Shown: one piece after another, positions 1 to 5,525 of the stretch | Layout: every line of letters starts with the position of its first letter | Numbering within the stretch: position 1 is the first letter of the stretch | Assembly (NCBI GenBank): GCA_028293005.1 | Contig: JAQGLH010000355.1 | Location: 1-5,978 of the forward strand | Direction of reading: 5' to 3' | DNA length: 5,978 nucleotides | Origin: Alphaproteobacteria bacterium | Lineage (GTDB): Bacteria; Pseudomonadota; Alphaproteobacteria; Sphingomonadales; Sphingomonadaceae | The notes under the pieces: model-generated | The model's database searches: none | What the model was told of the DNA's origin: nothing | Seen by the model: the letters and a program-made list of their open reading frames with translations, nothing else | Translations under genes and position numbers: made by a program

Positions 1-573
1 ATCGCGACCCGCCTCGGCATCTTCGAGATATTGCTTCTACCAGCGGCTGATCTGCCGGACGAAATAGTCGCCGGCCCGGCCGTAATCGGCAAGGCCGATC
101 GCTTCGGGGGCAATCGAGGGGAGCTGCGCGATCGTGGCGTTCATCGCGTCGAAATAGGCCGGCCGCTCGTTGCGCGGAACCTGATCGATGCTCGCGCTCC
201 AGAAGATCCGGCCTTCCACCATGTCCATCACGAAAAAGGGCGTGCCGATCACGTCTTCATCGTCGCACAGCGCATGGACGTGCGGCACCGGGAAACCCGC
301 CTGCCCAAGCGCGCGCATCACCCGCGCTTCACGCTCGACGGCATGCGCGCCCTTGAGCAATTGCCCTGGCGGCTTGCGCCTGAGGACGTAGCTGCGGGCG
401 GGGGTGATCAATTTGTAGGTCGGGTTCGATTGTCCGCCCTTGAACTGCTCGACGCTCAGCGGCCCGCGACAACCGGCGATGTTGGCTTCCATCCAGCGCG
501 CCAGCGCCGTCTCGTCGAATCTGTGCGCTTCGCGGACCGATCCGGTGCCCGCGAACAGGTTTTCATCGCGCAT
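1..573 (-). pseudogene. Phosphotransferase (APH-fold kinase, ACAD10/11 or LvaA type), interrupted by an in-frame amber stop; 3' end outside window
   Basis: The open part (573 down to 37) encodes 178 residues, about half the usual 340-350 of this family. Visible kinase N-lobe elements are the nucleotide-loop-like GGQSNPTY (47-53), the VLRRKPPG strand with candidate ATP lysine K67, a helix with E80/E82, and the hinge FFVMDMVEGRIF (113-124). After QISRW a TAG (37-39) stops the frame, yet the next 12 codons to base 1 read KQYLEDAEAGRD, which continues the family pattern RW-S-KQY. TCG (Ser) to TAG is one base change. The catalytic HGD-type loop and metal-binding Asp lie beyond the stop, so the truncated product should be inactive. 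The start ATG (571-573) has GAAGGG upstream and overlaps the ACAD gene by 11 bp. Intact relatives phosphorylate hydroxyacyl-CoAs; that role here is inferred. Antibiotic resistance is unlikely given the neighbours. The stop could also be a sequencing error. Confidence 0.8.
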
Positions 574-1768
574 CGCCGCCCTTCAACACGCCATCGTTCA
601 GCGCATCTCGCTTGATCTTCTTGGCGAGCGACCATTTGTGGACCTCGGTCGGCCCGTCATAGATGCGGAAGGCGCGAAGCTCGCGGAACACCTGCTCGAC
701 GATGGTGTCGCCGCTGACGCCGGTGCCCCCCATCACCTGCACGCAACGGTCAGCGACCCGGAACAGGGCGTCCGATACCGCGACCTTGGTCATCGAGCTT
801 TCGGTCGTCCCGACCGCGCCATCGTCGAGGATACCGGCGCACCAGTCGGTCATCAGCTCGGCCTGCTTGAGGTCGATCGCATTGTCGGCGAGCATGAAGC
901 CGACGCCCTCATGATCGATCAGCAGCTTGCCGAAGGCACGGCGCCTGACCGCATAATCGGTCGCGATCTCGTGCGCGCGCACGGCCGCGCCATGCCAGCG
1001 CATGCAGTGCGAGAGGCGCGCCGGCGACAGGCGGACCTGAGCGTAGCGGAAGCCCTCGTGAACCTCGCCGAGGATTTGGTCGGCGGGCACGCGCAGCTCG
1101 TCGATCGAGATGATCGCATGGCCGCCGGGCATCGCGCTGTCGATCGTGTCGAGCACGCGCTCGACCTTGATCGCCGGGTCGGGAAGATCGACCAGGAACA
1201 TCGTCGCGGCGAGCCGTTCTGCTGTCCCGCTATTCGCCATGATGATGCCGACCCTGGCACCGACCGCGCCGGTGATGAACGCCTTGCGACCGGTGATGAC
1301 CCAATGGTTGCCGTCGAGCCGCGCCCGGGTCTTCATCATCGAAGGGTCAGAGCCGGCGCCTTCCTCCTCCGCGGGTTCGGTCATGAAAAAGGCCGAGCGC
1401 GCTTCGCCGGCGACCAGAGGCGCGAGGAAGCGTGCCTTCTGCTCATCGGTGCCGACCTTGCCGATCAGATACATATTGCCTTCGTCGGGCGCGGCGGTGT
1501 TGAGCGCGACCGGGCCCAGCGGCGAGAGGCCGGATTTGCGCAGCACGCGCGCCGTGTCGCGCTGGCTGAGGTGCGATCCGTCCGCCGAAATGTGCGGCGT
1601 CATCAGGCCGGCAGCGCGCGCCTTTCCACGCAATTCGGCGACCAGCTCCTCGCTCGGGCCGTGCGCGCCGCGGCGAGGGTCGCGCTCGTAAGGAACGACG
1701 ACGTCGCGGACGAAGCGCTCGACGCGCGCGGCGAGCGCTTCGATGCTGGATGAATCGCGATCGGTCAT
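563..1768 (-). CDS. Acyl-CoA dehydrogenase family protein (ACAD10/11 or LvaC type)
   Basis: A 401-residue flavoprotein, normal length for the family. Numbering starts at the ATG at 1766-1768 (MTDRD). It has the FAD/substrate-loop FFMTEP (127-132) followed by GSD (139-141), the RRRAFGK segment (275-281), MGGTGVSGD (346-354) and the C-terminal YDGPTEVH (370-377). Asp371 sits where many acyl-CoA dehydrogenases carry the catalytic Glu of YEGT; human ACAD11 also has Asp there. This start is preferred over an ATG at 1804 because it has GAGG five bases upstream and does not run into the SDR gene. The gene follows the SDR stop by 7 bp and overlaps the kinase start. The family oxidises acyl-CoAs with FAD, whereas the ACAD10/11 and LvaC branch eliminates phosphate from 4-phosphoacyl-CoA. 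Membership of that branch is inferred from the motif and the kinase neighbour. It is expected in the cytoplasm. Confidence 0.92.
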   Translation of the reverse strand: MTDRDSSSIEALAARVERFVRDVVVPYERDPRRGAHGPSEELVAELRGKARAAGLMTPHISADGSHLSQRDTARVLRKSGLSPLGPVALNTAAPDEGNMYLIGKVGTDEQKARFLAPLVAGEARSAFFMTEPAEEEGAGSDPSMMKTRARLDGNHWVITGRKAFITGAVGARVGIIMANSGTAERLAATMFLVDLPDPAIKVERVLDTIDSAMPGGHAIISIDELRVPADQILGEVHEGFRYAQVRLSPARLSHCMRWHGAAVRAHEIATDYAVRRRAFGKLLIDHEGVGFMLADNAIDLKQAELMTDWCAGILDDGAVGTTESSMTKVAVSDALFRVADRCVQVMGGTGVSGDTIVEQVFRELRAFRIYDGPTEVHKWSLAKKIKRDALNDGVLKGGDAR

Positions 1769-1778
1769 CGGAACCTCA
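1769..1778 (-). promoter_or_regulatory. Ribosome binding site of the ACAD gene, overlapping the SDR stop
   Basis: Read on the minus strand, TGAGGTTCCG precedes ATG. The SDR stop codon TGA and the Shine-Dalgarno GAGG share bases, with five bases between GAGG and the start. This decides the ACAD start and suggests coupled translation with the SDR. Confidence 0.65.
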
Positions 1779-2540
1779 AATGCTGTTGACGAGGTGGCCG
1801 CCATCGACCGAGATGATCGAGCCGGTCATGTAGCTCGAAGCATCCGAGGCGAGCAAAAGCAGCGGCCCGTCGAGATCCTCGTAGCGGCCGATCCGTCGCT
1901 GCGGGATGCGCTTGATCGCGGCGGTGCCGGCATCGGTTTCCCAGAAATCGGCATTGAGCTCGGTCTTGAAATAGCCGGGCGCGAGCGCGTTGACGCGGAT
2001 CGAATAGCGCGCCCATTCGAGCGCCAGCGATTTGGTGAGCTGCACCACCCCGGCCTTGGACACCGAATAAGGCAGCACCCCGCCGACCTGCCGCATCGCC
2101 AGCACCGAGGCGATGTTGACGATCGATCCGCCTCTCCCGCCCGCGCGCATCAGCCGCCCGGCCATTTGGCAGACGAGGAACATGCCCTTGAGATTGGTGT
2201 CGAGAACCGCGTCCCAATCGTCCTCGCTCTGGTCGAAAGCGGAGGCTTCGCGCACGATCCCGGCGTTGTTGACGACGACGTCGAGCTGGTCGAGCTGCGC
2301 TTCGACCGCTGCGACCGAGGCTGCGTCGCTGACGTCGAGCGCGATTGCGCGGGCGCTGCCACCCTCGGCCTTGATCTCTCCAACCAGGCGATCGAGGGCT
2401 TCCACACGCCGCGCGGCGACCACCACATCGGCGCCGTGGCGCGCAAGCACGCGCGCGAAATGCACGCCGAGGCCGCTCGACGCCCCGGTCACCAATGCCG
2501 TTCTCGACTTCAAATCGTGCCGGTCGCCTGCGTCGCTCAT
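1776..2540 (-). CDS. SDR family NAD(P)-dependent oxidoreductase
   Basis: A classical short-chain dehydrogenase of 254 residues, a typical length. Visible motifs are the Rossmann loop TGASSGLG (18-25), NNAG (91-94), and the catalytic set Asn116, Ser145, Tyr158 and Lys162 (YSVSK). APGYFKTE (187-194) and the C-terminal VDGG (245-248) also fit. The AARR turn after the second strand (Arg44, Arg45) suggests NADP(H) preference. The open frame extends to 2654, but the ATG at 2538-2540 is chosen: it has the strong site GAGGGGGTGGA directly upstream, and the extra 38 residues do not resemble SDR sequence. It is the first gene of the SDR-ACAD-kinase run. By analogy with LvaD it may reduce a 4-oxoacyl-CoA to the 4-hydroxyacyl-CoA used by the kinase. 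It could equally be a 3-hydroxyacyl-CoA or alcohol dehydrogenase; the substrate cannot be read from sequence. Confidence 0.93.
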   Translation of the reverse strand: MSDAGDRHDLKSRTALVTGASSGLGVHFARVLARHGADVVVAARRVEALDRLVGEIKAEGGSARAIALDVSDAASVAAVEAQLDQLDVVVNNAGIVREASAFDQSEDDWDAVLDTNLKGMFLVCQMAGRLMRAGGRGGSIVNIASVLAMRQVGGVLPYSVSKAGVVQLTKSLALEWARYSIRVNALAPGYFKTELNADFWETDAGTAAIKRIPQRRIGRYEDLDGPLLLLASDASSYMTGSIISVDGGHLVNSI

Positions 2541-2551
2541 TCCACCCCCTC
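2541..2551 (-). promoter_or_regulatory. Ribosome binding site of the SDR gene
   Basis: GAGGGGGTGGA lies immediately before the ATG at 2540 on the minus strand. It is the strongest purine-rich site near this gene and decides the start against upstream in-frame ATGs. Confidence 0.7.
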
Positions 2552-2558
2552 GTTTTCT

Positions 2559-2581
2559 GGACGCCTCCTCGAGCGGCGTCC
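2559..2581 (-). promoter_or_regulatory. Hairpin in the leader between tRNA-Thr and the SDR gene
   Basis: A perfect 7-bp inverted repeat, GGACGCC and GGCGTCC, surrounds a 9-base loop that contains the palindrome CTCGAG. It lies about 18 bases upstream of the SDR start, just before the ribosome binding site. No U-run follows on either strand, so it is not a standard intrinsic terminator. It could be an RNA hairpin that stabilises the leader or affects access to the ribosome binding site, or a DNA operator. Function is unknown. Confidence 0.35.
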
Positions 2582-2659
2582 GGAGATCGACCCGGGATTT
2601 TCGGTGCAGCGCCTCGTCGCCGAGCAAGCGCTGGCACCGCCAAGCAGCGGCCAATCTCG

Positions 2660-2735
2660 TGGTGCCGGGTGTCGGACTCGAACCGACGACCTACCGCTTA
2701 CAAGGCGGTTGCTCTACCAGCTGAGCTAACCCGGC
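2660..2735 (-). tRNA. tRNA-Thr (anticodon UGU)
   Basis: A complete 76-base cloverleaf on the minus strand. The acceptor stem GCCGGGT pairs with ACCCGGC, and the discriminator A and CCA end are encoded (2660-2663). The D arm starts GCTC. The anticodon arm is ACCGC / CTTGTAA / GCGGT, with anticodon TGT at 2700-2702, reading ACA threonine codons. The T arm is GTCGG / TTCGAGT / CCGAC. It is followed by 119 bases and then the SDR gene on the same strand, with no clear terminator between them, so read-through into the operon is possible. The palindrome CCGGCGCCGG (2731-2740) spans its mature 5' end. Confidence 0.98.
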
Positions 2736-2760
2736 GCCGGTTTTCCATGCGTCAAGGCAG

Positions 2761-2775
2761 GCCGAAGGTCCAGCC
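2761..2775 (+). repeat. Left copy of a 15-bp direct repeat flanking the exported-protein gene
   Basis: GCCGAAGGTCCAGCC occurs here and, in the same orientation, at 3319-3333, inside the last codons of the DUF429-like gene. On the minus strand this copy reads TGG ACC TTC GGC CTG CCT TGA, that is WTFGLP and a stop, compared with the real end WTFGVR and a stop. It may be a remnant of a duplicated gene end, or chance. Confidence 0.45.
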
Positions 2776-2888
2776 TCGACACTTGCTTTCTGCCGTACAC
2801 TGTTGATCGCGCTCTCGCTCGGTTCATCGTAAAAAAACCACGCTTCACCGCTAGACGCGCCCGATAATTGAGCGCATCATATGGATCG

Positions 2889-2895
2889 AAGGGGG
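2889..2895 (+). promoter_or_regulatory. Ribosome binding site of the exported-protein gene
   Basis: AAGGGGG sits six bases before the ATG at 2902. It decides that start over the in-frame ATG at 2881, which lacks a comparable purine-rich site. Confidence 0.65.
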
Positions 2896-2901
2896 CGTCC
2901 G

Positions 2902-3300
2902 ATGCGCATATGGTGGGTCAATCTCTCACTTCTTCTCCTGATCGTCGGATCGATCACCGCATCGGCCAACGCTCCACCATCCGTCATTTCCGCCACGCCT
3001 GGTCGGGACGGCAGCGCGATCGTGCGGTTCACACTTCGTTTTTCCGAATCGATGGCGCCGGTGGGCGGCGGCAACTCGCCGCTCACGATGCGCTGCGCGG
3101 TCGGTGGCGCGGGACGTTGGGTCGACCCTTCCACCTTTGTTTTCGAATTTGCACGAGTCGAACGGCTGCGGCTCGACAAGCGCGATGTCGGCCTTGCCGA
3201 AATCAACCCGCTGGTCCTGCCGGGCCCAGGCTCCCATCGGCTCGAGCTGGTCGACCGCCGTGGACGGGTGATCGACAGCAGCCTTTTTACGATGCGCTGA
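2902..3300 (+). CDS. Small exported protein resembling the N-terminal domain of bacterial alpha-2-macroglobulin
   Basis: 132 residues from the chosen start. Residues 1-24 form a signal peptide: MR, a hydrophobic core (LSLLLLIVG), and the cleavage motif SANA before PPSV, so a periplasmic or secreted location is expected. The mature part reads RFTLRFSESM, a single Cys in TMRCAVGG, then GRWVDPSTFVFEF. This follows the pattern FSEPM...G...PF...C...G.GRW.D...WVYDF that I recall from the start of large bacterial alpha-2-macroglobulins, which are periplasmic protease traps. The end (GSHRLELVDRRGRVIDSSLF) looks like the closing strands of an Ig-like beta sandwich. At 132 residues it lacks the bait region and thioester domain, so it cannot act as a full trap. 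It may be a stand-alone domain or an evolutionary fragment. It is isolated on the plus strand and its third codon positions look less GC-rich than its neighbours'. The gene call is firm; the family link is inference. Confidence 0.8.
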   Translation: MRIWWVNLSLLLLIVGSITASANAPPSVISATPGRDGSAIVRFTLRFSESMAPVGGGNSPLTMRCAVGGAGRWVDPSTFVFEFARVERLRLDKRDVGLAEINPLVLPGPGSHRLELVDRRGRVIDSSLFTMR

Positions 3301-3302
3301 CG

Positions 3303-3316
3303 CCGCTGATCAGCGG
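3303..3316. repeat. 14-bp perfect palindrome between convergent gene ends
   Basis: CCGCTGATCAGCGG is fully self-complementary and lies where the plus-strand exported-protein gene and the minus-strand DUF429-like gene converge. It includes the DUF429-like stop codon. In RNA either strand could form at most a short stem, because there is little loop, and no U-tract follows on either side. A weak bidirectional transcription end is possible but not shown. Confidence 0.4.
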
Positions 3317-4176
3317 ACGCCGAAGGTCCAGCCCTCGGTGAGCGCGATTTCGCCTGTCAGCTCGCGTGGGCGCCAATAGGATGGGTCCTCCGCGATCGCG
3401 CGCAGCCCGGCAGCGGCGACCAGGACGTCGGTCTCGTGATCGTTGGGAATGCGGTGATCGTCCGGATCGTCGTTCGCGACGAACCAAGCGCTCCCCAGCG
3501 CCGTCAGCGCCGCGTCGAGCGCCTCGAGCGTCCGCAGCTTGCCGCCGGGCAGGCCGCCGAGGCGGATGAACACGCGGGTGTAGATTTCGACCACCACGCT
3601 GCCGGTGGGCGGCAGCGGATCGAACGGCCAGACCGGCACCTTGCCCTCGAGGCGGTGGAGCAGCCGCATCCCGGCATAGCTTGCCTTGGCCACCTGCGAG
3701 GCGCCGATCGCATCGTAGAGCGTCGAAGCCTTGCCGCCGCCCATCGCGTTGAAGGCATGCTCGCAGACACGGTGGTGGAGGAAATCGGCCTTGGTCCCAT
3801 CGGCGGCGCCGAAATAGAAATGCGGCCGGTGGTGCTGCTCGAGGAAGCTTGCGGCGCCGAGGTCCTCGTCCTCGCACAGGGCGTCGACATAGGCCCAGAA
3901 GCTCCTCGCATTCTCGGGCACCGTCTCGCCCGGCAGATAGGAGCCGCGCTCGATCAAGGGCGGCGCATAGCTGAAGTCGAAGCCGAACAGGGTAGGTGCC
4001 TCTGCCGCTTCGACGAGCAGCCAGTCGAGCACCTCGCCGCGCGACCAGGGCCGGTCGCGCTCGACCAGCTGCGGCGCCGCTGCGCCGGCCCCGCAGGTCG
4101 CTATCGCGATGCCCTTGTGCCGCCGGCCCTTGGCGCCGGACCAGTCGATCGCGGCGAAACGTTCGAAGCGGCTCAC
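3310..4176 (-). CDS. DUF429-like protein with predicted RNase H fold
   Basis: 288 residues of unknown function. Acidic residues fall where an RNase H-like nuclease would need them: Asp11 in the first strand (AAIDWSGAKG), Asp67 in LFGFDFSYAPP, Glu197 in VVVEIYTRVF (like the E-x-Y motif of DUF429), and Asp250 in the helix DHETDVLVAAAGLRA, which resembles the last catalytic helix of the fold. This makes a metal-dependent nucleic-acid enzyme plausible, but no activity can be claimed. The start is GTG (4174-4176). It overlaps the membrane protein's TGA by four bases (GTGA) with no good Shine-Dalgarno site, so it probably depends on coupled translation. The 3' end is convergent with the exported-protein gene, 9 bp apart. 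Its last codons contain the right copy of the 15-bp repeat. The gene is confident, the fold moderately so. Confidence 0.85.
   Translation of the reverse strand: MSRFERFAAIDWSGAKGRRHKGIAIATCGAGAAAPQLVERDRPWSRGEVLDWLLVEAAEAPTLFGFDFSYAPPLIERGSYLPGETVPENARSFWAYVDALCEDEDLGAASFLEQHHRPHFYFGAADGTKADFLHHRVCEHAFNAMGGGKASTLYDAIGASQVAKASYAGMRLLHRLEGKVPVWPFDPLPPTGSVVVEIYTRVFIRLGGLPGGKLRTLEALDAALTALGSAWFVANDDPDDHRIPNDHETDVLVAAAGLRAIAEDPSYWRPRELTGEIALTEGWTFGVR
3319..3333 (+). repeat. Right copy of the 15-bp direct repeat
   Basis: GCCGAAGGTCCAGCC matches 2761-2775 exactly. On the minus strand it encodes the WTFG near the C-terminus of the DUF429-like protein. The two copies bracket the exported-protein gene and its promoter region. 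Confidence 0.45.
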
Positions 4177-5468
4177 ACCAGCGGCGGCTGGCTCTCGTCC
4201 TCACGCGGCGTGCGCGGGGCGCGGGGGCGGGCGGGGGTGCTCGGCGGGCGATTGGCTTCGGTCCATTGCTCGAGCAATTTATGCGCGGTCGGTCGTCCGC
4301 CGAGCCCGAAGGCGAGCGCGCAGGCGATCGCCGCCGAGCCGATGATCGAGCCGAACGCAATGATCACGATCTCGTTGGCGAGTCCCATGAAGCGCAGGCC
4401 CATCGCGACCGACAAAGCGATGATCGACCATTTGAGGATCGCCGGGAGCCAGCCCTCGCTGCCGCTGCCGCTGACGAGACGCGACACGATCCGCGCGATC
4501 ACCACGCCGACCAGAATGATGCCGGTGCCGAACAGCACGCGGCTGCCAAGCTCGAGCGCCTGCGCGAGCATCACGGCGATGATCGGCGAGTCGAGCAGCT
4601 CCGCGGCCTTGATCGCGAAGAACAGCAGGATGGCGATCATCACCACGCTGCCGACGGTGCGCGACGGCGTCGTGCTTTCGGTCGAGATACCGATCGCGCT
4701 TACCGCCCGATCGAAGCCCATCGAGGGCAGCACCTGCTCGATCGTGCTTTTGGCGATCCGCCCGACCATATAGCCGATCGCGAGCAGGATCAAAGCCCCG
4801 GCGATGCGTGGGATGGCAAGGCCGATCGCGGTCAGCATTTCACGCGCCGGACCGGCGATGACCTCGATCTTGAGCACGTCGAGCGCCATGATCGTGAACG
4901 GAATGATGATCAGGAAAAAGACGATCGTCCCGACCGAGCGGCTGATTGAAGGCCGGCCGGACAATGCCGCAGGCGAGCCGGCGGCGGCCGCCGGCGCCGC
5001 TCCGGCGCTCTCGAGGAGGCCGCTCCGGCGCAGCCATCCATCGGCATTGGCCGCGAGCAACGCGCCTTCGACGATTCGCCGCACGATCTTGGCGAGCACC
5101 AGACCGATGAAAAAGACGAGCGCCGCGCCGACGATGTTCGGGATGAAGGCGAATGTGGTGGTGGTAAGCCGGTTGACCGGCTCAAGCACCTGGGTGAGCC
5201 GAAGCGGCTGCAATGCCAGCAATATGCCGACCAGCAGCAGCAGCCAGAAGGCGACGTCGCCGATCAGGCTGCCGACCGTCTTGCCCGGCTCGGCCTCGTG
5301 ATGGCGTTGCAGGATCGGGATCCGGTCGACCAGCCGCGCGATCGCCCATTTCGCAGCGCGGGCGAGGATGTAGGCGACGATCAATATGGCGATCGCGCTC
5401 AGGATGCGCGGGGTCCATTCGTAGCTCTGTACCTGCCAGTAATTGGTGTCGCCATTCACGCTGTACAT
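4173..5468 (-). CDS. Mechanosensitive-channel-like membrane protein with repeated conserved TM helices (MscS/CmpX-like)
   Basis: 431 residues, mostly membrane. Likely TM segments lie near 22-44, 67-87, 108-131, 178-199, 219-239, 271-292, 309-331, 341-362 and 364-388. Four are versions of one unit of the form (A/G)-x-I-L-I-x-x-G-x-(I/L)-(L/V)-A-x-I, followed by basic residues: 24-44, 112-132, 222-242 and 312-332. The first three are followed by a second helix starting at VGS or VGT. This matches the 'conserved TM helix' family related to small-conductance mechanosensitive channels and Pseudomonas CmpX. The last helix (IIAFGSIIGSAAIACALAFGLGG, roughly 368-390) is rich in Gly and Ala like an MscS pore helix, but there is no MscS beta domain after it. 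Instead there is a short Pro/Arg/Glu tail (408-428). A channel or osmotic/envelope-stress role is inferred. It lies 57 bp after rarA and is coupled to the DUF429-like gene. Confidence 0.88.
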   Translation of the reverse strand: MYSVNGDTNYWQVQSYEWTPRILSAIAILIVAYILARAAKWAIARLVDRIPILQRHHEAEPGKTVGSLIGDVAFWLLLLVGILLALQPLRLTQVLEPVNRLTTTTFAFIPNIVGAALVFFIGLVLAKIVRRIVEGALLAANADGWLRRSGLLESAGAAPAAAAGSPAALSGRPSISRSVGTIVFFLIIIPFTIMALDVLKIEVIAGPAREMLTAIGLAIPRIAGALILLAIGYMVGRIAKSTIEQVLPSMGFDRAVSAIGISTESTTPSRTVGSVVMIAILLFFAIKAAELLDSPIIAVMLAQALELGSRVLFGTGIILVGVVIARIVSRLVSGSGSEGWLPAILKWSIIALSVAMGLRFMGLANEIVIIAFGSIIGSAAIACALAFGLGGRPTAHKLLEQWTEANRPPSTPARPRAPRTPREDESQPPLV

Positions 5469-5480
5469 AGGGACTCCTCC
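5469..5480 (-). promoter_or_regulatory. Ribosome binding site of the membrane-protein gene
   Basis: GGAGGAG followed by TCCCT and ATG on the minus strand is a near-ideal Shine-Dalgarno site and fixes the start at 5468. The 57-bp gap to rarA shows no U-tract terminator and only weak promoter-like elements, so co-transcription with rarA is possible. Confidence 0.7.
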
Positions 5481-5525
5481 GCTCGATCCGGCGTTGTGTT
5501 ATGGCTTTGGCTTCCGGACAATACC

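Larger units (their letters stand above)
2736..2901. other. Divergent intergenic region between tRNA-Thr and the exported-protein gene
   Basis: This 166-bp spacer must hold promoters for both directions. On the plus strand, GATAAT (2863-2868) is a plausible -10 box for the exported-protein gene, but no convincing -35 lies at the right distance. TTGATC (2803-2808) could be another -35, with a poor -10. A run of seven A (2831-2837) is the only A/T-rich tract. It also holds the left copy of a 15-bp direct repeat (2761-2775). No small ORF or structured RNA was recognised. Confidence 0.5.

Noticed and set aside
37..573. Kinase-fold gene as an aminoglycoside resistance gene
   Set aside because: The sequence pattern (RRKPPG, VMDMVEGRIF) and the operon with ACAD and SDR fit the acyl-CoA-linked phosphotransferase group, not resistance enzymes.
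440..1753. 437-codon open frame on the plus strand opposite the acyl-CoA dehydrogenase gene
   Set aside because: It is rich in Arg, Asp and His with no recognisable domain, and it is antisense to a gene with clear ACAD motifs. Long antisense frames are expected from GC-rich codon use.
2541..2654. N-terminal extension of the SDR from an ATG at 2654
   Set aside because: The extra 38 residues do not resemble SDR sequence, the normal SDR N-terminus begins at 2540, and a strong ribosome binding site sits just before 2540.
1743..2729. 328-codon plus-strand frame opposite the SDR gene and the tRNA
   Set aside because: It is antisense to a textbook SDR and runs into the tRNA gene, and its composition is that of a shadow frame.
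2660..2735. tRNA-Thr as an attachment site for an integrated element
   Set aside because: No integrase gene, no repeat of the tRNA 3' end and no element-like genes are in the window.
2727..2755. TTGACG on the minus strand (2755-2750) as a -35 box for the tRNA gene
   Set aside because: With a 17-base spacer the -10 box would fall inside the mature tRNA (2732-2727), so it cannot drive this tRNA from that position.
3436..4773. 445-codon plus-strand open frame opposite the DUF429-like and membrane-protein genes
   Set aside because: It crosses two well-supported minus-strand genes, has low-complexity composition and no family signature.
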